Shown: piece by piece, positions 8,257 to 16,864 of the stretch
How the letters are laid out: every line of letters begins with the position of its first letter
Numbering within the stretch: position 1 is the first letter of the stretch
Position numbers and translations under genes: made by a program
Notes under the pieces: model-generated
Told to the model about the DNA's origin: nothing
Database searches by the model: none
Seen by the model: only the letters and a program-made list of their open reading frames with translations
IMG/VR virus record: IMGVR_UViG_3300011114_000625
Location: 1-44,487 of that record
DNA length: 44,487 nucleotides
Direction: 5' to 3' (one strand)
DNA from: a virus

Positions 8257-8700
8257 CTAGAGGTTTTTGGCCTCAATGTAAGGCAAGATTTCTGAAGACT
8301 TCATAAAGCTGTTGGCGTTAAATTCGGTGGATTCCCACCATAAAAACTGGTTTACGGTCAAAAAATACCGGTCTTTAAGCAAATTGGTGTTTTCCGGATG
8401 CCCAAAAATCAGTGGATCAGACACTGACCACAGCACTACGCCTGGTTTGTTCTCTGTCCAGCAAAGGTGCTGAAAGAAGCTGTCCACGCTTACCCATGTC
8501 CGACATTCTTGAATCAGGTCACAAAGTTTTGCAATAGGCAAATCACATCTGAAATCATCTACCAATTGCTTTTCGCCGGTCACACCAATTTGAACAATTG
8601 GCTCATCAATCATGGCAATCAATTCTTGCCAATATGGAAAGTTCTTAGGGTTTTCCTTACCTGATGGCAAAACTCTAGAAAATGGATGGATGATGATCAC
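8257..8700 (-). CDS. GT9 (heptosyltransferase-like) C-terminal domain, 147 aa, GTG start
   Basis: The sequence starts with the IIIHPFSR strand and has a (S)VDSFFQH segment (Asp73, Ser74, His78) followed by PGVVLW and DPLIFGHP. This matches the order of the nucleotide-sugar binding C-terminal Rossmann domain of family 9 glycosyltransferases. The N-terminal half of such an enzyme is missing here but is present at the end of the previous gene. The start codon is GTG, overlapping the TGA stop of that gene (GTGA). The two halves would therefore be made as separate, coupled chains, or joined by a -1 shift. Activity and substrate are unknown. Confidence 0.7.
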   Translation of the reverse strand: MIIIHPFSRVLPSGKENPKNFPYWQELIAMIDEPIVQIGVTGEKQLVDDFRCDLPIAKLCDLIQECRTWVSVDSFFQHLCWTENKPGVVLWSVSDPLIFGHPENTNLLKDRYFLTVNQFLWWESTEFNANSFMKSSEILPYIEAKNL

Positions 8701-9665
8701 AGGTACATCCTTTCAAAAGCCTTTTCTAAACTTCCTGTCCACTTCCATTGATCCATCTTTTTGTAGATATTCCATTGTTCAATGTCACCATACAAAGACA
8801 TGGCGGTGGCTATTGACTCGCCCTGGATGACATCTGGATAGCAAGTAAATACCCGTGCATTCTTGATCTTGGGCAAAACCTTGCTGAACACAATATGGTC
8901 ACCCAAGCCGCAATTCAGCACCACAATCGTGCCGTTTGCCATAGCCACATGGTTTTTAAATATTTGCTCATCATGAAAGTAGAGTGATGGATCTTTTTCC
9001 ACTCGAATACCGCCATGAGCATCTTTCAAATGCCATGAAATTGCATTGGGCACGACAAACAATTTCCATCCCTTTTGATGCAGACCATAGGTAAACAAGC
9101 TTTCTTCTCTGTGCGCCACTCTGGACAAGGCAAGGTTGTAGTCATGTACACCGGCACGATAGAGAAATGATTGATAAAGATGTTCGACCTGTTTCTTTTC
9201 TTTGATCCAGCCCCATTGAATGTTTGGCTCACGCTCAATATTGGCAATCAAGCCTGTTGAATTCAGGACTTCAGGCACAAGCGGAGGGTTCATGATTGTC
9301 CCGCCTACAGCGCCAACATCATGAGTAACGTGTCTACAAAGCGTTTCAAGAACATTTGGCTCGGGCACAGCGTCATCATCGACACGCCACACAAACTCAT
9401 AACCCATTGTGTTTGCCATCTGATGAATGTGATGCTGCCCTTTTTTGGGAGCAAATACAAATTCCCAATCAATGCCTTTGCATTTCAGGACATAGAAAAG
9501 ATTTTGATAAAGCGGCTCTTCCCGCAAATCCTTGGGCTCATCATTGTCATCAAAGATCATCAGCTTATCTGGCAGCCTTGTTTGGTTCATCACGGCTTGA
9601 ATGACCAATGGCAAGGTGGTGAAGTATCTGCCTCTGGTGGCAATAGAGCAAAGTACCTTATTCAT
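8697..9665 (-). CDS. glycosyltransferase family 2 fused to GT9 N-terminal domain, 322 aa
   Basis: Residues 1-235 form a GT2-type (GT-A fold) glycosyltransferase. The N-terminus VLCSIATRGRYF is the nucleotide-sugar strand, VDDDAVPEP (Asp96-98) is the metal-binding DxD region, and there is an HREE element near 185. From about 244, NGTIVVLNCGLGDH followed by a strand ending CYPDVI resembles the N-terminal half of a GT9 heptosyltransferase-like domain, and the chain then stops. The C-terminal GT9 half is encoded next door through a GTGA overlap. The start at 9665 overlaps the upstream methyltransferase by 8 bp. Likely a sugar-transfer role on virion, host surface polymer or DNA; substrate unknown. 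Confidence 0.8.
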   Translation of the reverse strand: MNKVLCSIATRGRYFTTLPLVIQAVMNQTRLPDKLMIFDDNDEPKDLREEPLYQNLFYVLKCKGIDWEFVFAPKKGQHHIHQMANTMGYEFVWRVDDDAVPEPNVLETLCRHVTHDVGAVGGTIMNPPLVPEVLNSTGLIANIEREPNIQWGWIKEKKQVEHLYQSFLYRAGVHDYNLALSRVAHREESLFTYGLHQKGWKLFVVPNAISWHLKDAHGGIRVEKDPSLYFHDEQIFKNHVAMANGTIVVLNCGLGDHIVFSKVLPKIKNARVFTCYPDVIQGESIATAMSLYGDIEQWNIYKKMDQWKWTGSLEKAFERMYL

Positions 9666-10332
9666 TGTCCCACCTACAAAGCATCAGATTGCAACGGTTT
9701 GTCTCACTGACAGGTTCCATTGTGGTTGTGCATTTCCCATGTTCAGACACATAAGCAAAGTCAAAACCGACAAAATCTTTTTCTGTCAAACCATGCAATC
9801 TATGATGTTCACCCCAAAAACCAACAGGCTCATTATGCGGAACACTAATCAGCAATCGCTTGCAATGTTGTTTAAGTCTTTCAACAACTTCAAGGCCATT
9901 GTCTAAATGCTCAATGACCTCAAAAGCCAAAATAGTTTCATGTTCCAACAGTTCATAGGTATTGATGTCTGCATGTACAAACCATCGCTTCAATCCCCAA
10001 TCTTGTTCTTTTGCCGCATCAATAATGATGGGGTCGTAATCAAGTCCAAGATAATTTATTTGTTGAGGGAAGAATTGCGTACCGTATCCAGTAGAGCAAC
10101 CAATCTCCAACATTGAGTTTCCGCATAGGTGTTGGTTTGCCCACATGTATCGAGCAGCTTCTCTAACGTGGACTTGATCGCCCTTGAGAAATACTGCACG
10201 TTCAAAGTTGTTGGTCAGTCGCCAACGATACCAATCAGGATGATGCTCTTTAGCAAGTTTTAGTACATGAATATCTAAGATTTTTTCCCATTGCGTTGCT
10301 ATGTCAAGTCCATACAATTCTTTGCTTTTCAT
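9658..10332 (-). CDS. SAM-dependent class I methyltransferase, 224 aa
   Basis: Motif I is LEIGCSTGYG at about 75-84, followed by YLGLDYDP (acidic motif II), an ADINTYELL strand and FEVIEHLDNG, the usual motif IV/post-IV of small-molecule or sugar O-methyltransferases (Methyltransf_23-like). No DNA-methylase catalytic motif (DPPY or PC) is visible, so DNA is not an obvious substrate. Its place directly before two glycosyltransferases and after the collagen-like fibre suggests methylation of a glycan or protein on the virion. The start overlaps the fibre stop by 4 bp. Confidence 0.8.
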   Translation of the reverse strand: MKSKELYGLDIATQWEKILDIHVLKLAKEHHPDWYRWRLTNNFERAVFLKGDQVHVREAARYMWANQHLCGNSMLEIGCSTGYGTQFFPQQINYLGLDYDPIIIDAAKEQDWGLKRWFVHADINTYELLEHETILAFEVIEHLDNGLEVVERLKQHCKRLLISVPHNEPVGFWGEHHRLHGLTEKDFVGFDFAYVSEHGKCTTTMEPVSETNRCNLMLCRWDNE

Positions 10333-12674
10333 TTTTCTCCATTCAACTTTTTCAATTCCAATTCAAGGTTAATAACTCGTTGTGCGAGTTGGATACATGC
10401 TACCAAAGCCGCATTGCCATATGCCAATGACAACATGCCATCTTCTTTTACTCCCACTGCTTCAGGCAAAAACTTTTGAATATCTTGAGCCGAAGCGCCA
10501 ACTTGACGGGCTGTTGAGTTGATGTGATCGTAAGTGCCGTGTCTGACAGTAGCCAATTGATCAACCAAATTGATATTTAAATCAGCCCAGTTTGATTTCA
10601 GTCGCTCATCGGATGAGCCTGTGTGCGTGACAGCACTCAAGTCTCCAGTTGATGGCGTGAAATAGACTGCCGAAGTTGTTGAAACAGTAGGTGTTTGATT
10701 GGAGCCAGCCGCAGCTACACCAACCACATATTGAGTGGTTGCAGCAGTGCTTGCAGTTGCATTGATAGCAGTACCTGGGCCAGTGCCTCCAGTGGCTCCT
10801 GAATATCCAGAATACCCAGAAATACCGGAATATCCAGAAAAACCGGATGTGCCATTTGTGCCATTTGATCCACTGTAGCCACTGAAACCAGATGTACCGA
10901 CAGCGCCTGAATAACCGCTAAATCCAGAAGTGCCTACAGCACCGGAATACCCGCTAAAGCCGGATGTGCCAACAGCGCCAGAATATCCACTGATGCCAGA
11001 ATAACCGGAAATTCCTGAAAATCCTGAAGTGCCAACGGCTCCTGAATATCCGCTTATTCCAGAAAATCCAGAATAACCTGAAGTACCAACAGCGCCTGAG
11101 TATCCACTGAATCCAGACGTTCCTACAGCGCCAGAGTAACCGCTGATGCCAGAAAAGCCTGAATAGCCAGAAACGCCAGAACCTGAGTAACCAGAAAATC
11201 CAGATGTGCCGACAGCACCGGAATATCCAGAAATGCCGCTGTAGCCCGAATAACCGCTATAGCCACTGTATCCCGATTGGGTGTACATGACTTGTGTGGC
11301 AGTCACAATCAAAGAAGGAATTGCCGGACTGATACCACTGGCAGCAGTGTAGTCAAGACCAATACTGGTATTGTTTGTTGACCAAACCAACTCAACGTAA
11401 TCATTTGCAGTCAATGACAATACAAAATTCCACGCTGGAACTACATACGGGTTATTGGTTGGGCAAGTAATCTTTGTGTCAGTGTCTGGAACATTTGCGC
11501 CGTTTTTACGCAACCAAATATTGACAATTTCTCCAGAACCGCCGCCAGAATTGTTGTGCAATTGAGCAGAAAACTGAAGGTCATAAACGCCAGTATTTGC
11601 AAATGTAATTTGTGAACTTGAAACAATAGAAACGCCGCTTGAATCGGGGTCTGTGTTGTTTAAGGTCATTGCATAGGCAGTGTGGATTGCCGCTGCTGTT
11701 TGACTTACCGTTGACCAAAAAGATCCCCAGTAACCTTGTGTACCGCCAGCACCAACTGCACCCGAGTACCCGCTATATCCTGACGTACCTGAAAAGCCCG
11801 AGATGCCGCTGTAGCCGCTAAATCCTGACACGCCGCTACCTGAGTACCCAGAGTATCCAGAAAAGCCGCTTACGCCCGATCCTGAGTAGCCAGAGATCCC
11901 AGAAAATCCACTTGTTCCGGAAAACCCAGAAATGCCAGAAAAGCCTGAATAGCCAGATATACCGGAATACCCTGAAGTACCCACAGCCCCGCTGTATCCA
12001 GAATAACCTGAAGTACCTGACGCACCAGAATAGCCTGACACACCGCTTCCGGAAAAACCTGAGTATCCGCTTTGACCGCTAAATCCACTGATTCCTGAAA
12101 AGCCGCTAATACCTGAATATCCGCTGGCTCCGGAATAGCCTGATGTTCCAACAGCACCGCTGTATCCGGAAGCACCAGAATAACCAGAAATGCCTGAATA
12201 GCCACTTTGACCAGAACCTGAAAACCCACTGAGGCCGGACGCACCGCTGTAACCTGAATATCCGCTGTAACCAGATGTGCCAACTTGACCAAATAAACCT
12301 GGAACCGTCCATGTCAAAGGATCTGTATTTCTAGAATTGACAAGTGTGATTGATACCCAAATTTGATCAGGGTATGTAACTGATGTCGGTGGTTGTGATG
12401 TCCATCCAGACGGGGCAGTACCAGAGTTTGTTGTAAAGCTCCATGAGCCACCGGTCGGAGTTGCTGGAGCAGTTGCGGCTACTTGAAAAACAAACCATTC
12501 AAAGTATGAGCCGCCAAAGGTAGTACCGCTGCCATATAAACCGGCTGATTCAGAACCTGGGGATGCCACAACAGAGCCATTAGGGCTCGTACCATACAAA
12601 CCAGGCGTTGCAGCACCAGGTTGTGCAATGATTGCTCCATCTCCACTGCTTCCATAGAGGCCACCTGTTGCCAT
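10329..12674 (-). CDS. collagen-like tail fibre with C1q/TNF-like domain and S74 chaperone, 781 aa
   Basis: Order of parts: an N-terminal head with three GLYG repeats (1-50); a small beta domain (about 55-125); a collagen-like Ser-Gly-x block (about 130-305); a jelly-roll, C1q/TNF-like domain beginning GYWGSFWSTVSQTA (about 312-455); a second Ser-Gly-x block (about 460-655); a linker; and a C-terminal intramolecular chaperone of the Peptidase_S74 type (about 686-781) starting SSDERLK with the Ser and Lys of the self-cleavage site. The repeats use almost only Ser, Gly, Tyr, Phe, Ile, Val, Ala and Thr, with no Pro or Lys. S74 domains trimerise fibres and are then cut off. Ribosome site GAGGTAAAAC precedes the ATG. 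Confidence 0.92.
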   Translation of the reverse strand: MATGGLYGSSGDGAIIAQPGAATPGLYGTSPNGSVVASPGSESAGLYGSGTTFGGSYFEWFVFQVAATAPATPTGGSWSFTTNSGTAPSGWTSQPPTSVTYPDQIWVSITLVNSRNTDPLTWTVPGLFGQVGTSGYSGYSGYSGASGLSGFSGSGQSGYSGISGYSGASGYSGAVGTSGYSGASGYSGISGFSGISGFSGQSGYSGFSGSGVSGYSGASGTSGYSGYSGAVGTSGYSGISGYSGFSGISGFSGTSGFSGISGYSGSGVSGFSGYSGYSGSGVSGFSGYSGISGFSGTSGYSGYSGAVGAGGTQGYWGSFWSTVSQTAAAIHTAYAMTLNNTDPDSSGVSIVSSSQITFANTGVYDLQFSAQLHNNSGGGSGEIVNIWLRKNGANVPDTDTKITCPTNNPYVVPAWNFVLSLTANDYVELVWSTNNTSIGLDYTAASGISPAIPSLIVTATQVMYTQSGYSGYSGYSGYSGISGYSGAVGTSGFSGYSGSGVSGYSGFSGISGYSGAVGTSGFSGYSGAVGTSGYSGFSGISGYSGAVGTSGFSGISGYSGISGYSGAVGTSGFSGYSGAVGTSGFSGYSGAVGTSGFSGYSGSNGTNGTSGFSGYSGISGYSGYSGATGGTGPGTAINATASTAATTQYVVGVAAAGSNQTPTVSTTSAVYFTPSTGDLSAVTHTGSSDERLKSNWADLNINLVDQLATVRHGTYDHINSTARQVGASAQDIQKFLPEAVGVKEDGMLSLAYGNAALVACIQLAQRVINLELELKKLNGEK
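10795..11275. repeat. collagen-coding minisatellite, block 2
   Basis: Degenerate 9-base units, on the plus strand variants of CCAGAATAT or CCGCTGAAT, encode Ser-Gly-Tyr/Phe/Ile/Val triplets of the fibre gene. Longer higher-order units containing the Gly-Ala-Val-Gly-Thr break recur several times. Such arrays can change length by slippage or recombination. Confidence 0.85.
11755..12290. repeat. collagen-coding minisatellite, block 1
   Basis: Same kind of degenerate 9-base coding repeats as the downstream block, separated from it by the C1q/TNF-like domain of about 480 bp. It encodes the first Ser-Gly-x shaft of the fibre. Unit variants such as Ser-Gly-Ser-Gly-Val-Ser-Gly interrupt the triplet rhythm at several places. 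Confidence 0.85.
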
Positions 12675-12682
12675 GTTTTACC

Positions 12683-13663
12683 TCACTTAAAGCTGTATCT
12701 TGGGCTGCGGGGTTGGAATTCAGATGTTAAATGCTGATCTCCACCACGCCACTTGTCCTTGAAGTTTTGATCTTCAATCTTGCCGTAGGCATCTTCAAAG
12801 CGACCATCCCATTTCAAAGCTTCTTCGTTGTTTTTGTTTTTGTCGTAGTACGCCCACAATGTGCCGTACATGTAGCCTTCCGGAAAGGAAGCTAAGGCCG
12901 AATTGTTTTGAACAATTGGGTTAAGTTCATCCTCTGTTGGACTAAACAAAAATGGAAATGTTCGCTGGTAGTACGCTTTGATAACAACGGCAGCGCCAGG
13001 GTTTGGCGTAAACACATAGTTTGGCCCAACCTCACTGAATGACGCTCGAATCACTCTAGGTACACCAAAGGGTCGGACGTACAGTTGGTCAATCATGCGG
13101 CGGCGAATGATCTCTCTGTCGCCCACACGGTCGTAAATAATCCACGGGCCATAGGCTGAAGGATTTTCTTCATTTGACGGCTGGGTTTCTTGGAAAAACA
13201 AAATAGGCCAATTCATGTCTGCCGGAATTGGAGCCATGCCGTTTGTATCTGTAGTCAGAATAGTTGGATCAGCCGCATCGTATGGATTGGTACGAAGACC
13301 AGGCAACTCAATCACACGCATCTTAAGTTCAGCCAATTGAATACAAGCTTGAATCTCCAAAGATGATTGTGTTGGTAATTTGAGTATGACAGCGCCAGGA
13401 TAAGTAACAGCAGACCAAACGGCTTCTGGGTCGCTGACAGTGATTGTGGTGCTGGTGGTGCTTAATATTGCGGTGTAGTTCTTGATGCCATTGGAAATGA
13501 AGTCACCTTCAAACACCAAGGTTGTCGGATCAGCCGAAACCGTAATGATGCCAGTTGCTGAATCATAGGAAGTGGCAGTAATTGTCAAAGGTGATGGTAT
13601 TGCCCCTACCCACTGTGCAATGCGGCTTACAAGCGCATTAGCTGATTGAATAAATAGGGACAT
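12683..13663 (-). CDS. putative head-to-tail adaptor protein, 326 aa
   Basis: The N-terminal 100 residues are Thr/Ser/Val-rich beta structure. The remainder contains helical and mixed segments with GREIIRRRMIDQ-type charged helices and a long C-terminal region ending in Lys. Its place after the capsid gene and before the fibre gene is that of connector components in podoviruses (adaptor or P22 gp4-like accessory factor). I see no enzyme motif. It ends 8 bp before the fibre gene start, and starts 8 bp after the preceding gene. The call rests mainly on synteny. Confidence 0.5.
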   Translation of the reverse strand: MSLFIQSANALVSRIAQWVGAIPSPLTITATSYDSATGIITVSADPTTLVFEGDFISNGIKNYTAILSTTSTTITVSDPEAVWSAVTYPGAVILKLPTQSSLEIQACIQLAELKMRVIELPGLRTNPYDAADPTILTTDTNGMAPIPADMNWPILFFQETQPSNEENPSAYGPWIIYDRVGDREIIRRRMIDQLYVRPFGVPRVIRASFSEVGPNYVFTPNPGAAVVIKAYYQRTFPFLFSPTEDELNPIVQNNSALASFPEGYMYGTLWAYYDKNKNNEEALKWDGRFEDAYGKIEDQNFKDKWRGGDQHLTSEFQPRSPRYSFK

Positions 13664-13671
13664 GGACTACC

Positions 13672-14175
13672 TCACTTGGTCGGAATAGCTGGATTGTAGG
13701 GCAGAGGTATCTTTCCGCTTGGGTGGCAAACAAAATCAGAATAGTATTCATTGACAATGGCATAAAACAAGATTTTGTCTTCTTTTTCTTGTTTAATTAA
13801 ATCCCAAGGACGGTTGTTGAACCACTTTGATGCGATTTCATGGGCAAAGCATTTGGGAAGTTGCATTGCATGAAACGTACCGGCAAACAGCGGGTTGTCT
13901 GTTCCATAAATCTTGTGAAACTCCCGGCGCTCTTTGCAGAATTGCTTAACTTCTTCAACATTCTTTTGATCGTATTGAACATACCGGTGACCATTGATTG
14001 CGCCAACCTTGTAATCCAAGTTTTTGGTTTTGAATGTTTGTGACCAAGTACCAGACTTGACCTCTTTAAAAAGTTTGTCGTTTTGGCGAAATACGCCATC
14101 TATGCCAGCCTCAAGATTGCCTTTGGTGAAGTAATCTTCACTGATTCGCGGTGTTGAGTCGTTGTCCAATTCCAT
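13672..14175 (-). CDS. hypothetical protein between capsid and adaptor, 167 aa
   Basis: A mixed helix/strand protein of 167 residues with many Lys, Phe and Tyr, for example the aromatic segment FYAIVNEYYSDFVCHP. No signal peptide, membrane segment or recognised motif. It lies behind a hairpin that follows the capsid gene, so its expression is probably lower than that of the capsid protein. Its position suggests a head-completion or connector role, but nothing in the sequence confirms this. Confidence 0.6.
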   Translation of the reverse strand: MELDNDSTPRISEDYFTKGNLEAGIDGVFRQNDKLFKEVKSGTWSQTFKTKNLDYKVGAINGHRYVQYDQKNVEEVKQFCKERREFHKIYGTDNPLFAGTFHAMQLPKCFAHEIASKWFNNRPWDLIKQEKEDKILFYAIVNEYYSDFVCHPSGKIPLPYNPAIPTK

Positions 14176-14185
14176 ACTTTGCTCC

Positions 14186-14215
14186 TAAATAAGGAAAGCC
14201 CCGAAGGGCCTTCCT
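14186..14215 (-). terminator. partial intrinsic terminator after major capsid gene
   Basis: A 10-bp stem (14192-14201 with 14206-14215, one G-T pair) closes a four-base loop that reads TTCG on the minus strand. It is followed in the leftward direction by TATTT. The U-tract is short, so read-through into the next gene is expected. Such leaky terminators commonly set a high capsid level relative to downstream genes. Confidence 0.7.
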
Positions 14216-14225
14216 ATCTTGACAA

Positions 14226-15380
14226 TTAAGCCAAGTAACGCTTGACTTGATCGGCATCGCGAGGACTTGTCACAATATCGCCTGTAGTCATAGCTGCCAA
14301 AACAGCCACACCAGCAGGGTTGCGAACAATCAATGTACCTTCCATGATGTATTGATCCAAAGAAGCATCAGCATTGCTGAAGACTTCGTTATTTGGGCCA
14401 AGTTCACGCAAAGAACCCCACTGAATAACATCAGGATTCAAGAACAGAATCGAGGTGTTATCTGAGCCTGTCTGATCCATGATCCAAGAATCATCAATCT
14501 GATAGGTGTAGTTGAAGTCACCTTCGTAAGTACCAATCGTGTCGCCCTTGTCAGCAGGGTTAAAACGGTTGATAGAACGGCTCTGAGGAATATTGTCAGA
14601 GATGGTGGTACGCAACGAGGTTGGGACAACCATGTTGGTAATCTTGGCATTAAAACGCTGTTCAGCGGCAGTAACCAATTGCTTGTACAGCACGGGGCTG
14701 AAAGCTTGCAAGGTAACATCATCACCAAAAGAGAAATATCCAAGACCAGCATTGCTCAACACACCATCAAAAGGAGTATTGGTAGCAGTTGGAGAGGTAG
14801 TGTCATCGCCATCGCTGGTAGCAATGTTTAAGACAGAAACACCGTCTGTGTCATTACCTGAACGAGTTCCAGCAAAAGAGAATAGTGAACCAAAACGGCG
14901 ACCGTCATTAGGTGAGCCACCCTGAGTTGCTGCCTGACCTGAATATTTAATGGAAGCGCCATCGGCACGAACCATTTGCAATTCAACGTCAAACATGATC
15001 TCAGTCAATTGCTTGACTTCTTGGTAAGCCTGAGGATCACCACCAGCTTGTTCTACAGCACGGGCAGTGCCAGTAGCACCAATAGTGGTTGTAAAAATCT
15101 GCGTGTAATTACCGCAGTTAGCACGGGTGTTACTGTCAGCATTACCAGCAGAAACAGCAGCGCCTTCTAACTTGGCATTCAGGGTTGGTTGACGGAAATA
15201 GTCAATAGGCCAAATGTGCAGAGTCGAATTAACTTTGCGTTTTTTGGACATTGCCATGTTGGTGATTGGAGTGCGGTCTTTAACGTAGTTAGAGACAGTC
15301 AAGTCCAGATCCTTAACAACGATATCGGTTGCATATGCACCATTACCATTGCCAAGGCTTGTTGAGGTGATTGTAGACAT
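14226..15380 (-). CDS. major capsid protein, SU10/DUF5309-like, 384 aa
   Basis: The 384-residue product resembles the SU10-type major capsid family (DUF5309). It starts with a Thr/Ser/Gly-rich arm and a TDIVVKDLDLTV segment, followed by the NYVKDRTPITNMAMSKKRK region, an extended beta part and a C-terminal GTLIVRNPAGVAVLA strand typical of the HK97-fold A domain. It follows the scaffold gene by 17 bp and is followed by a hairpin terminator. A good ribosome site (AAGGAG) lies just upstream of the ATG. It would form the icosahedral shell; no separate protease gene is visible, so maturation may be cleavage-independent. Confidence 0.85.
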   Translation of the reverse strand: MSTITSTSLGNGNGAYATDIVVKDLDLTVSNYVKDRTPITNMAMSKKRKVNSTLHIWPIDYFRQPTLNAKLEGAAVSAGNADSNTRANCGNYTQIFTTTIGATGTARAVEQAGGDPQAYQEVKQLTEIMFDVELQMVRADGASIKYSGQAATQGGSPNDGRRFGSLFSFAGTRSGNDTDGVSVLNIATSDGDDTTSPTATNTPFDGVLSNAGLGYFSFGDDVTLQAFSPVLYKQLVTAAEQRFNAKITNMVVPTSLRTTISDNIPQSRSINRFNPADKGDTIGTYEGDFNYTYQIDDSWIMDQTGSDNTSILFLNPDVIQWGSLRELGPNNEVFSNADASLDQYIMEGTLIVRNPAGVAVLAAMTTGDIVTSPRDADQVKRYLA

Positions 15381-15397
15381 TTAAAACTCCTTGAAGA

Positions 15398-16513
15398 TTA
15401 ACGGCGGCGTGTTTTGTTAGCCGCCAACATTGTTGCCAATAGATCCCGTGCTGCGACTTTATCGCCTTTGTTGGCTCGTTCTTGAAGTTGTGCGGTTGCA
15501 GGGGTTGGCGATGTTTTGGATCTAGCCGTCAGTTTATTGGACGCAGCCAATGAACCACCAGCGTTCTTCACTTTAGGGCCTTCTCGAAACTTCATACCGT
15601 CCCGAATCAATCCCAAAATGTACTCATCACTGGACACCAAATCAATGTTTGGAACACCAGGGACAAATGAACCCTTTGCACCTTTCCAATCCTTTTCCAG
15701 TTTTCCCCTCAGTTCTTCAAAATTAGCTTTGTTGGCTAACTCCTTGTCACTGAAACTCTGTCTAGCTTGTTCAAGTTGTTCTTGAACCATCTGCGACCGA
15801 GCTTGAAAAAACTGTTCAACCTTCGGGCGGTTTGATCGAATGAAATTGGCTTTCTCTTCAATCAGTTGGGAGTTTTGGCGAATTGCCGCTTCTGCCTTGC
15901 TACGACCTATTTCGTCAGTAGCCTGATTTCGGATCTGCTCCCATTGCTGGTTGTATTGTTGTAAAGTAACTAACTCATCTGCCGCACCTTGTAGCTGCGG
16001 AACAATTGTTAATTCCAATCCAATTTGTAAACCATCAAGTTCAATCTTTCGCTTGCCCTGAAACTCTTCAAAATCTGCCTTTTCGGCTTTAAGTTTTCGC
16101 GCATTTTCATGTATAGCACTGCCTTGACCAAGAATAGCAGCCGCCTTAGATGCTGAGAGTTCCACAAAGCCGCCTTCTGCGTCCTTGTTTGGAATTTTCA
16201 ACATTACATTAGGATTCTGCTCCGCAAATTCCAAGAAGTTGACAGCTTCGTTTACTCCATCGGAGGATTCAGCTTCTTCTTCGGACTTTATCGGCTCATC
16301 AGTCGATGCATTGCTTACTTCAGGTTCGGCTTCCTCTTCAGGAGCCGCCTCCGGTGCTGAACTGTTTCCAGTTGTACCGGCTGGTGGCGGCTGACTTCCA
16401 TCTGGTTGCGGTGTGTTACGCCTGTTGGCGGCAATCATCGCAGCTATGGAGTCGGCAGTTGGTGCGCTACCAGTTTGCTCAGTGGCGGTCGCTTGTGCGA
16501 TTACGTCTGACAT
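15398..16513 (-). CDS. capsid scaffolding protein, 371 aa
   Basis: A highly charged protein. The first 95 residues are acidic and low-complexity (Glu, Ala, Pro, Ser). The middle (about 130-270) is a long Gln/Glu/Lys/Arg-rich coiled coil. The C-terminus is basic, ending in TRRR. This composition, and its location directly between portal and major capsid genes, fits a phage scaffold that binds the capsid interior with a basic tail and leaves before DNA packaging. No protease motif is seen. Confidence 0.8.
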   Translation of the reverse strand: MSDVIAQATATEQTGSAPTADSIAAMIAANRRNTPQPDGSQPPPAGTTGNSSAPEAAPEEEAEPEVSNASTDEPIKSEEEAESSDGVNEAVNFLEFAEQNPNVMLKIPNKDAEGGFVELSASKAAAILGQGSAIHENARKLKAEKADFEEFQGKRKIELDGLQIGLELTIVPQLQGAADELVTLQQYNQQWEQIRNQATDEIGRSKAEAAIRQNSQLIEEKANFIRSNRPKVEQFFQARSQMVQEQLEQARQSFSDKELANKANFEELRGKLEKDWKGAKGSFVPGVPNIDLVSSDEYILGLIRDGMKFREGPKVKNAGGSLAASNKLTARSKTSPTPATAQLQERANKGDKVAARDLLATMLAANKTRRR

Positions 16514-16522
16514 ATCTTACCC

Positions 16523-16852
16523 TTATTTCTCTAAAGTTTCAGCCTTTTTACGGGCCACCTTTCCGAGAAGTTCCTGCTTTTCGACAAAGCCAAGAAAATC
16601 CCGAACCCCAGCAACAAAATGTGCGTTGCTAATCCGATCAGCGTCTGTGCTTACATCTTCCAAACGCTCCAACAAGTTAAACCTGTACAGGTTAAACATC
16701 AATGCAAAATCTTCATTCAAAAGAAGGCGGCTGGCGCATTCTCCATTTTGTAAAACAAGTGTTCGTTGTTCTGGACTTGCCTCCTTGTATGTGTGTTGTA
16801 CCCTTGTTCGGCGGTTGAATGCCTCCCTGATTTTCAATACCATGCTTTTCAT
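16523..16852 (-). CDS. hypothetical protein between portal and scaffold, 109 aa
   Basis: A 109-residue, mainly helical, basic protein with no membrane segment or recognised motif. It is tightly packed between the portal stop (12 bp away) and the scaffold start (9 bp away). Genes in this place in related phages are often small head-morphogenesis factors; I cannot assign one. The ATG at 16852 gives the longest frame; a second ATG three codons on (KSM) is also possible. Confidence 0.65.
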   Translation of the reverse strand: MKSMVLKIREAFNRRTRVQHTYKEASPEQRTLVLQNGECASRLLLNEDFALMFNLYRFNLLERLEDVSTDADRISNAHFVAGVRDFLGFVEKQELLGKVARKKAETLEK

Positions 16853-16864
16853 TGCTATCCTTTA

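Noticed and set aside
8229-8276. Longer start of the gp10-like gene at 8276
   Set aside because: It overlaps the preceding gene and lacks a ribosome site; 8228 has GAGGTACAAC.
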